Assembly: GCA_958366945.1 (NCBI GenBank) | Contig: CATXCY010000053.1 | Location: 1 to 12,706, forward strand | Length of the DNA: 12,706 nt | Direction: 5' to 3' | Origin: Bruticola sp004554425 | Lineage (GTDB): Bacteria; Vulcanimicrobiota; Xenobia; Xenobiales; Xenobiaceae | Notes under the pieces: model-generated | Told to the model about the DNA's origin: nothing | The model's database searches: none | What the model saw: only the letters and a program-made list of their open reading frames with translations | Program-made: the position numbers and the translations under genes | In this document: in pieces, positions 1 through 6,700 of the stretch | Position numbering within the stretch: the stretch's first letter is position 1 | Layout: each line of letters starts with the position of its first letter

Positions 1-8
1 GCCATTCA

Positions 9-40
9 TTCCACGGTCTAAAGACCGTGGGTTTTCTGGC
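9..40 (+). repeat. Perfect hairpin, possible IS200/IS605-type right end
   Basis: The arms CCACGGTCT and AGACCGTGG (positions 11-30) form a perfect 9-bp stem with a 2-base spacer, preceded by ATTCATT and followed by GTTTTCTGGC. From memory, this ATTCAT-stem-GTTTTCT layout resembles the subterminal hairpin at the right end of IS200/IS605 (TnpA/TnpB) elements. On that reading the element lies to the left, outside the window. The alternative is a rho-independent terminator for a plus-strand gene to the left, because the short T-tract is on the plus side. It is not a good terminator for the MATE gene, since no T-tract follows on the minus strand. No transposase sequence is visible. Confidence 0.4.
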
Positions 41-48
41 TGGGTATC

Positions 49-1383
49 TTATAAATTATTTTTGCTCTGGCGTTGCAACCAAGCAAAAGCGATTAAGCAT
101 ATAATGACAGAGACAAGTGAACCAGCAGCAGTTACCAATCCCATGGGGAACAGCGTGTGCGGATACATAGCCGAAGCAAGATAAACACCGGGGATACGAG
201 CAAAAAACAGCGTAATCATATTATGCATGAAAGACAGCTCGGAGCGACCGCAAGCGCAGAAATAGCCACTAAAGCAAAAATGGATACCAGCTAACATGCA
301 ATCCCAAATATAACCGCGCAAATATTCGCCACCCATAACAATAACAGTTCTGTCGGAGGTAAATAAGTTGACGACCGGCTCAGAAACAAACTGAGTAATT
401 ATAGAGACCATAAGACCGAAGCCAGCGGCCATATAAATAGCATAGCGCAAAGTTTGTATGGCTCTTTCTGGCTTTTGAGCGCCGATATTCTGAGCGCAAA
501 GAGCAGAAACAGAAGACAGTAAAGACGAAGGCACCAAAAAAAGGAAACCAATAATTTTTTCTACTATGCCCACAGCCGCTGCGTCGTTAAGTCCACGTCT
601 ATTGGCAATAATAGTAATAGCAATAAAAGCAATTTGCACAAAACCATCTTGTAAAGAAACAGGCAAGCCTATTCTAAGTAGTTTGCCCATAATAAAACGG
701 CTGATTTGAAAATCTTCTTTGCCTGGCAAAATATTTTTTTTGCGAGTGAACATAACTAGCGCAAAAATAACACTGACAGCTTGTGATAAAGTTGTGCCTA
801 AAGCTGCGCCTATTGGGCCTAAATGCATAGCGCCTATAAAAATATAATCCAAGACAATATTTATTACGCAAGCTACAGCTACAAAATACATAGGACTTTT
901 GGAATCGCCCAAACCGCGATAAATAGCGCTAATCACATTGTAAGCCGTAATAAACGGTATACCTAAAAAGCAAATAAATAAATAAGAAGCGGTTCCCGAT
1001 ACCGATTCTTGAGGCGTATACATAATAGCTACTAAAGGATCGACGAAAAAAGCCAACGCAACTGTAGCAAAAATAGATACAGCAACAAAAAGTATTGCCG
1101 TATTGCCTATAGTTTGAGAAATTTGCTTTTTATTGTCGGCACCTACAGCTTGAGCTATACAAACAGTAGAGCCCATAGTTAAACCGACAATCATCACAGT
1201 AAGCATATGCATAACTTGGCTGCCAATAGAAACAGCGGTAATACTAGCTACTGTATCAAATTGACCCATAATAAAAAGATCAGCTAATCCATAAAGAACT
1301 TGTAGAAAATAGGCCAATAAAAATGGTAGCGAAAAATAAACAATATTTTTTAATACACTACCTGAAGTCAAGTTTTTTTCCAT
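49..1383 (-). CDS. MATE family multidrug/cation efflux transporter
   Basis: This is a polytopic inner-membrane antiporter of the MATE family, which exports cationic drugs or metabolites in exchange for Na+ or H+. The protein (444 residues from this ATG) has the usual MATE length and about twelve hydrophobic segments in two homologous halves. The N-terminus MEKNLTSGSVLK, followed by a hydrophobic helix and a Q-LYGLADLFIMGQF stretch, is typical of the DinF/NorM-like Bacillota subgroup; RGLGDSKSPM and a LGPIGAALGTTLSQ segment are also family-like. An in-frame TTG at 1419 would add 12 basic residues. I prefer the ATG at 1381-1383 because it matches where family members begin, although its ribosome site is weak (GAGG about 16 bases upstream). 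A better AAAAGGAG at 1450-1457 is too far from either start. The gene follows the broken LysR gene on the same strand. Its substrate cannot be predicted. Confidence 0.9.
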   Translation of the reverse strand: MEKNLTSGSVLKNIVYFSLPFLLAYFLQVLYGLADLFIMGQFDTVASITAVSIGSQVMHMLTVMIVGLTMGSTVCIAQAVGADNKKQISQTIGNTAILFVAVSIFATVALAFFVDPLVAIMYTPQESVSGTASYLFICFLGIPFITAYNVISAIYRGLGDSKSPMYFVAVACVINIVLDYIFIGAMHLGPIGAALGTTLSQAVSVIFALVMFTRKKNILPGKEDFQISRFIMGKLLRIGLPVSLQDGFVQIAFIAITIIANRRGLNDAAAVGIVEKIIGFLFLVPSSLLSSVSALCAQNIGAQKPERAIQTLRYAIYMAAGFGLMVSIITQFVSEPVVNLFTSDRTVIVMGGEYLRGYIWDCMLAGIHFCFSGYFCACGRSELSFMHNMITLFFARIPGVYLASAMYPHTLFPMGLVTAAGSLVSVIICLIAFAWLQRQSKNNL

Positions 1384-1465
1384 ATGCTTTATACTTCGCC
1401 TCTGAAATTTGCTTTTCAACTGATAAATAACTATCGTTTAGCTGGGTGCTCCTTTTGCAAGTGAC

Positions 1466-1494
1466 AATAGACCCTATAATCTTTATTTAGTCAA
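1466..1494 (-). promoter_or_regulatory. Candidate sigma-70 promoter for the MATE gene
   Basis: On the minus strand, a -35 box TTGACT (1489-1494) is separated by 17 bases from a -10-like TCTATT (1466-1471). The -35 is good and the -10 is mediocre. Transcription would begin near 1459, just upstream of the MATE start. This would let the transporter be expressed independently of the upstream LysR gene. Confidence 0.4.
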
Positions 1495-1507
1495 GTTTTT
1501 GATGTTT

Positions 1508-1526
1508 TTTAATAAAAATTATTAAA
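1508..1526 (-). terminator. Weak A/T-only hairpin at the LysR stop
   Basis: TTTAATAA (1508-1515) and TTATTAAA (1519-1526) form an 8-bp stem with a 3-base loop that overlaps the stop codon of the LysR gene. It contains no G-C pairs and no T-tract follows on the minus strand, so termination would be weak at best. Confidence 0.2.
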
Positions 1527-2404
1527 AGAATGCAACTTGTTTAGCATTGTTTTGGTATTGTCTTTGCGCCGTCAATTGCAAGAATTTAGCCAATCCCTGT
1601 TTATGAGTGCGAGAAATAATATGATAGGTAACATTAGCTTCCGGATCGGAAATAGGCACAATAGCGCGATCGTGGTAAATTTCTGGAGATGGCTTCACTA
1701 CATCAGTAACAAAGCACAAAAGTGTGGACGTTTTTATCAGTTCTTTTAATTCAAAGTCGTTTGTTTGCACTAAGAAACGAGAAGCAGGCATTTTTTGACG
1801 ACAAAGATCGCTCCAAAAACCAATTTGCTCACGCAAGAGACAATTAAAACCATTCAGATCTGATAATTGCAAAGTTTTAGCCAAGCTTAAAGTATGTCCC
1901 TTGGGAATACAAACGGACAAATTTTCTCGCATAAAAGGCCAGAAATAAAAACGCTTATCATTTTGGGCAAAGGGTATAATACCTATATAACAAGCACCAG
2001 AAACGACATCAGCAATAATATTATCAATAAGAGACAATTTTCGAAGAAATAGTGTTTTCCGGATATTCTGCTGTAAGTGAAGATAACAAAACCCACAAAG
2101 GTACCGGCGCACAAGTTTCAATGCTGATAGTTTGCAAATTTTTAGCTAAAGCTTGTACATCTTGAATTGCGTTGGCAGCTTGCTTAAGCAAATGGCGAGC
2201 TACTTCAGCAGCTTTTAAACCGACTTCATTTAAGGCAATACGGTTTTTTCCCCGAACAAAAAGAGAAGTTCCGAAGCCTTCTTCTATACGGCGCATAGTA
2301 CGAGTTAGCGTCGGCTGAGAGATATGCAAAATTTCAGCCGCCCGAGAGAGAGTACCGTTATCGGCAAAAACTACAAATTGTTCAAGTTCTTCCAAATTAA
2401 GCAT
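1522..2404 (-). pseudogene. LysR-type transcriptional regulator, frameshifted
   Basis: The N-terminal part (start ATG at 2402-2404, AAAAGG ribosome site about 11 bases upstream) is a clear LysR winged helix-turn-helix: a LEELEQFVVFADNGTLSRAAE segment, then LHISQPTLTRTMRRIEE and GTSLFVRGKNRIALNEVG. This frame runs about 122 residues and then hits a stop at 2024-2026. The effector-binding domain continues in the next frame down to the stop at 1522-1524 (for example GACYIGIIPF and DFELKELIKTSTLLCFVTD). Removing one base from the AAAA run at 2038-2041 rejoins both parts into about 293 residues, the normal LysR length. The gene is divergent from the aldo/keto reductase, the classical arrangement of a LysR regulator with its target. 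It could be a recent inactivating mutation or a sequencing error. Nothing suggests programmed frameshifting. The rest of the domain shows no other lesion. Confidence 0.85.
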
Positions 2405-2452
2405 ATCAATCAGACCTTTTACTATTCATTTTATAAATACTACTTTACTAAG

Positions 2453-2478
2453 TTGATATTGTACAAAAACGATATTAA
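2453..2478. promoter_or_regulatory. Imperfect palindrome, candidate LysR operator
   Basis: The arms TTGATATTGT (2453-2462) and ACGATATTAA (2469-2478) are inverted repeats matching at 8 of 10 positions, around a 6-base centre. T2460 and A2472 fit the T-N11-A core typical of LysR boxes. The site covers the -10 box and most of the spacer of the LysR promoter and lies about 75-100 bases upstream of the reductase start. This is the expected place for a regulator that represses itself and controls the divergent gene. No separate plus-strand -10/-35 pair stood out with confidence. Confidence 0.4.
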
Positions 2479-2486
2479 TAAGTAAA
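2458..2486 (-). promoter_or_regulatory. Probable promoter of the LysR gene
   Basis: On the minus strand, a -35 box TTTACT (2481-2486), a 17-base spacer and a -10 box TACAAT (2458-2463) give a reasonable sigma-70-type promoter. Transcription would start near 2451, about 47 bases before the LysR start codon. Confidence 0.5.
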
Positions 2487-2554
2487 ATTTGCTCAGAAGT
2501 TAAGTAGCAAACGCGGATAAACAATTTATATTTTGAAAGGTAGGTTTTGCAGAT

Positions 2555-3403
2555 ATGGATTTTGTGACCCTCAATAACGGAGTGAAAATGCCTAAGTTGG
2601 GCTACGGAGTTTATCAAACTCCACCAGAAGAGACCGAACGCTGTGTATTAGATGCTATTAAAATTGGTTATCGCAGTATTGATACTGCTCAAGCTTACGG
2701 CAATGAAGCCGACGTGGGCGCGGCTATAAAAAAATGTGGCCTGCCTCGCGAAGATCTTTTTATTACTACAAAAATTTGGATTAGCAACGCAGGCTATGAA
2801 AAAGCTAAAGTTTCTATCGCAGCTTCTTTGCAAAAGTTGCAAAGTGACTATGTTGATCTTTTGCTTATCCATCAGCCCTTCGGCGACTATTATGGCACTT
2901 ATCGCGCTATGGAAGAAGCTTACAAAGCTGGAAAAGTTAGAGCTATAGGCGTTTCCAATTTTTACCCTGATCGTTACTTGGATATAGCCCATTTTGCCCA
3001 AATTGTCCCGGCCGTCAACCAGGTAGAAACTCACCTTTTCCAGCAGCAAAAAGTTGCCAAAGAATATATGCAAAAGCACGGTACCCAAATTATGTCTTGG
3101 GGCCCCTTTGCCGAAGGGCGCAATAACTACTTTAACACGCCAGAATTAAAAGAAATAGGCGCTAAATATGGCAAAACGCCAGCCCAGGTAGCTTTGCGCT
3201 TCTTGTTACAAAGCGATGTAGTAGTTATTCCCAAGTCAACCCATATTGAGCGTATGCAAGAAAATTTCGACGTATTCGATTTCGCTTTAGATGAAATAGA
3301 TATGCAAAAGTTGTCCGCTCTCGATACTGGCAAAAGCTTATTTTTCTCCCACTACGATCCAGCTACAGTTGAATGGTTTATGAGCATTTGTAATAAGCTG
3401 TAG
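2555..3403 (+). CDS. Aldo/keto reductase (AKR superfamily)
   Basis: This is a cytosolic NAD(P)H-dependent oxidoreductase that reduces aldehydes or ketones to alcohols; the natural substrate cannot be read from sequence. The 282-residue length matches bacterial AKR5-like enzymes such as 2,5-diketo-gluconate or methylglyoxal reductases. The family signature is clear: GYRSIDTAQAYGNE, the catalytic tetrad Asp43, Tyr48, Lys73 and His106 (in LLLIHQP), GVSNFYPD, and the C-terminal cofactor-binding IPKSTHIERMQEN. The ATG at 2555 has a GAAAGGTAGG ribosome site ending about 10 bases upstream, and the family N-terminus (LNNGVKMPKLGYGVYQ) follows at once. The gene is divergent from the broken LysR regulator, which probably controlled it. 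A decayed relative of this gene lies at 3667-3760. Confidence 0.95.
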   Translation: MDFVTLNNGVKMPKLGYGVYQTPPEETERCVLDAIKIGYRSIDTAQAYGNEADVGAAIKKCGLPREDLFITTKIWISNAGYEKAKVSIAASLQKLQSDYVDLLLIHQPFGDYYGTYRAMEEAYKAGKVRAIGVSNFYPDRYLDIAHFAQIVPAVNQVETHLFQQQKVAKEYMQKHGTQIMSWGPFAEGRNNYFNTPELKEIGAKYGKTPAQVALRFLLQSDVVVIPKSTHIERMQENFDVFDFALDEIDMQKLSALDTGKSLFFSHYDPATVEWFMSICNKL

Positions 3404-3447
3404 CTTTTTAACGAGTAAAAGCAGCCCTTTTCCCTAGCATATAAAAA

Positions 3448-3580
<133 letters not shown>

Positions 3581-3599
3581 ACGATACAAGGCGAAGCTA

Positions 3600-3628
3600 A
3601 TTATAATGCTACGCCTTATTGTAGTCAA
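3600..3628 (-). promoter_or_regulatory. Strong promoter of tRNA-Ala
   Basis: On the minus strand, a -35 box TTGACT (3623-3628), an exact 17-base spacer and a consensus -10 box TATAAT (3600-3605) lie about 20 bases upstream of the tRNA 5' end. This is as expected for a stable RNA gene. Confidence 0.85.
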
Positions 3629-3654
3629 GGGAGCGCAGTCAACTCTGAAGCACT
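3620..3654. repeat. Direct repeat, left copy, segment 2 (tRNA upstream flank)
   Basis: The last 30 bases (3625-3654) are identical to 8797-8826. This part covers the -35 box of the tRNA promoter and its upstream flank. In the right copy it is joined almost directly to the terminator segment, with the tRNA body and -10 region missing. Confidence 0.85.
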
Positions 3655-3666
3655 TTAAATTGCAAA

Positions 3667-3760
3667 GCGTTTCTAGTTTTTATCCCGATCAAGATTTAGA
3701 TATGTGACAAATTTTACCAAAGGTCACAACAACTATTTTAACACACCAGCTTTAGGTCAG
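3667..3760 (+). pseudogene. Remnant of a second aldo/keto reductase gene
   Basis: Two short stretches match the intact reductase at 2555-3403. Positions 3670-3705 read VSSFYPDQDLDM, matching VSNFYPDRYLDI. Positions 3713-3760 read F-TKGHNNYFNTPALGQ, matching F-AEGRNNYFNTPELKE. Between them an in-frame TGA, a one-base shift and a deletion equal to 114 bp of the intact gene are seen. The deletion endpoints fall on a short repeat, TTTGCCCAA and TTTGCCGAA, in the intact gene (2993 and 3107). The 5' part and everything beyond 3760 are missing. The right edge overlaps the last codon of the large helicase gene, which fits insertion of foreign DNA into the dead reductase. The divergence implies an old duplication rather than a recent one. 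Confidence 0.75.
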
Positions 3761-6700
3761 AAAATTATCACAGGGTACCCTTCATCCAAAGAAATATCTT
3801 CATCTGAGTAGTAATCAGTAACCCGCCGTGCTTTAGGTTGAAATTGAGGTGAGATTCTATTTACTTCATCAGATTTAGCGCTATCGTCCGATAGATGCTG
3901 CTGGATAGAAATTAAGTTGTCATCAACAGAAATATCGCTAGCTAACAGATTCAAGGCGCTATCTAAGTAAGGAATTGAATTTTTAGGGATACGCGAAAAA
4001 CCACATTTTGAAGCTATAAAATGATATAAGCTATCTTTGTCTATAGTAATATTCTGCTTTATTGCTTCCAGCATACCAGAAGCTAATTCTTCAGGAGCAA
4101 TATACTTAATATCACGAGTTATCATTCCTGGAATACGCAATCCCATTTTTCTTCCGTCATTTAAGTATAAAAATCCATCTTTGCGTATTATGCCTATTTT
4201 ATCGCATCCAAGCATTTTTTCTTCATACATCTTTTTTACAACACTGGTTACTTTTTCACGATCAAAAAAGCTTACTATACGCTTCAGCAAAAATTCCTCG
4301 GACAGAGGGGCCTCAACCTCGAGAATAGCTTTTACAAATCTTTTGAAACTATGTGGCATAAATTTACGCCCAAGTGCTTCTATATCTGCAACTAAATACT
4401 CTTGAAAATTTTCATTTTCTTCTTGTACAACTTCCTCAAAAGCAGATGCCTCATGTTTAGCTTCTTCAGTAACAGCAACTTGTCCATTACTACTAAGTTT
4501 TTCATTTTTACAACCTTTGACAGCTTTATTAGCAGCTTCCAAAAGACGATTTTGCTCAAAAGCTCTATTCTTAAACCATTCAGTAGACCAAATTCTATAA
4601 AATCTCCACCCCATGCGCTCTAAAATTTGTTGACGCAATCTGTCTCTATCTCTGGCATTTTTGGAAGAATGATAAGTTGCTCCGTCACATTCTATAGCCA
4701 AAACATAATCGGAACTATTAGGTTTCTTTAAACCAAGGTCTATTTTAAAACCAGAGCATCCTACTTGAGTATCTACAGAAAATCCGTTAGAGCGCAAAAA
4801 TTCACATACTTCCAATTCAAATTCAGAATCAAAGTGATCAGACTGATTAGCAGAAACGGATCGTTCTAAAGCAATAGTTCCATTTTCAGCAAAATCCAAA
4901 TACTCACGCAGTAATCTTGCACCTTCTGCATTAGTCCTGCTGAGATCTATATCTGTACAATGTATAGAAGCAACCAATTGCACATTACATTTGGCTCTAG
5001 TGACAGCTACATTCAATCTCCGCTCTCCACCGACTCGATTTAACGGGCCAAAGTTATGCATAAAGCGCCCCTGAGTATCAAAGCCATAAGCTACACTAAA
5101 AATGATAGTGTCACGTTCATCGCCTTGCACTGTTTCTAAATTTTTCACAAAAAAAGCTTCATTTGAGTCAGTTTTAAAGAAAAATTCCTTATCTGGATTT
5201 TCTTGCCGCTTCCTGGCTAGTAATTTATCTATCAGCTCCTGCTGTGATTTGCTAAAGGCCACTACCCCCAAGCTGCGCTCTGGGTACATTTCAATATTTT
5301 TATAAATTAAGTTGACAACAAATTCCGCTTCTTGGCGATTATTGTGACTTTTGCGATCAAAAATACCACCAGCGAAATAATAATCAACACCTACACCAAC
5401 ATCATTAGCTTTAGCAGAAGGAAAAGTTATTAAACTGTTGTTGTAAAAATTTTTATTAGAAAAGGCGATCAATTGCTCATAACGACTGCGATAATGCCAA
5501 CTTAAGCGGAGTTGTGGCATAGTTGCAGCGCACAGATCCAGAATAGATTCAAAATCTGTAACGTCTCCGCTTTCATCATCGTCTTCATCTTCAATAAAAG
5601 AATTGAAAAAATCGCTAGGAGGCATTTGCTTTGAGTCGCCAACGACTACTAATTGTTTGGCTCTGTAAATAGCTCCTATGGCGTCTTGAGGAAAGATTTG
5701 TGAAGCCTCGTCAAAAATAACAACATCAAATTTTATGGCATCATTACTCAAAAACGTACTCACACTTAATGGAGACATCAAAAAGCAAGGTTTGATCCGC
5801 TGTATAAGCTCCCCTATCTCCGATAATAATGTACGTATATTTTTTTGTTTTCGTTTTTTCTCGCCTTCACGGATTAAAACAGAAACAGATCCACCAGCAG
5901 CTACCATATTAGGAGAGGGCCTATTAGCAGAAAGTTTAGCTCTAATCGAAGCTTTATTTATATCAAATTGCTCTAAATCTTTGTCTTTAAAAGTACTAAC
6001 TACTCTATCCTGAGCCACACGATTGAAAGAAGTCAACACCGGGTTCATTGAAAGAATATAATATATCCATTGATTGAAGAACTGCTTTTCAAATGCTTTA
6101 GCAAAATCTTCAGCTCGAATGTTATTATTTATAACGATGTCGACAAACGGTAACACTTGGTGCTCATTTAACTCAGAAATAATATGGCTGAAATTACACC
6201 AATTATCCAATTTATCCAAATCACGCAAACAAAGTTGGCACTTTTCAAGCGCTTTTTCTAAATCCAACGTAGCTATATTTACAACCGACTCATCAAAACT
6301 CTGACAAAGTTCACGCACATCATCAGAGTTAGGCTCTAAGTCGGAATTCAGTTGCTCAGCGAAATTTTTGAGTTGTTCACGCTTAGAGGCAAATTCAGCT
6401 CTAGACAAAGATGATAAATTGCCAAATTCGTTAATTTTTTTCATCAACACAGCTAGAGTGTCAACTTGTTTAAGAACAGATTCCCAATCAGTTTCCAGAC
6501 CTTGATATGACTCCCCTAAATAAGTTTTTATGGAAGCTTCAACTGTGCAATAATCCTCATTTTTAGTTTGGTAATCAGCCAACTGTTTTAACGAAAAACA
6601 AGCATCACTGTAAGATAAACGACGTCCATCTTTCTTACAAAGACGCAATTGTTTCATTATCTTCCAGTATTCTAAACTAAAAAGTCTTGACCAAAATCCC

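Noticed and set aside
1384..1419. TTG start at 1419 for the MATE transporter
   Set aside because: It adds 12 basic residues not expected in the family, and the AAAAGGAG upstream is about 30 bases away. The ATG at 1383 fits the conserved N-terminus, although its ribosome site is weak.
2024..2121. Programmed ribosomal frameshift in the LysR gene
   Set aside because: The site is only an AAAA run with no slippery heptamer, no upstream SD-like stimulator and no evident downstream fold, and LysR regulators are not known to use frameshifting. Mutation or sequencing error is simpler.
4037..4623. Plus-strand reading frames of up to about 120 codons inside the helicase gene
   Set aside because: They lie fully opposite a protein with continuous helicase/nuclease motifs and show no recognisable protein or ribosome site. 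The same holds for the frames opposite clpC, manA and the reductase.
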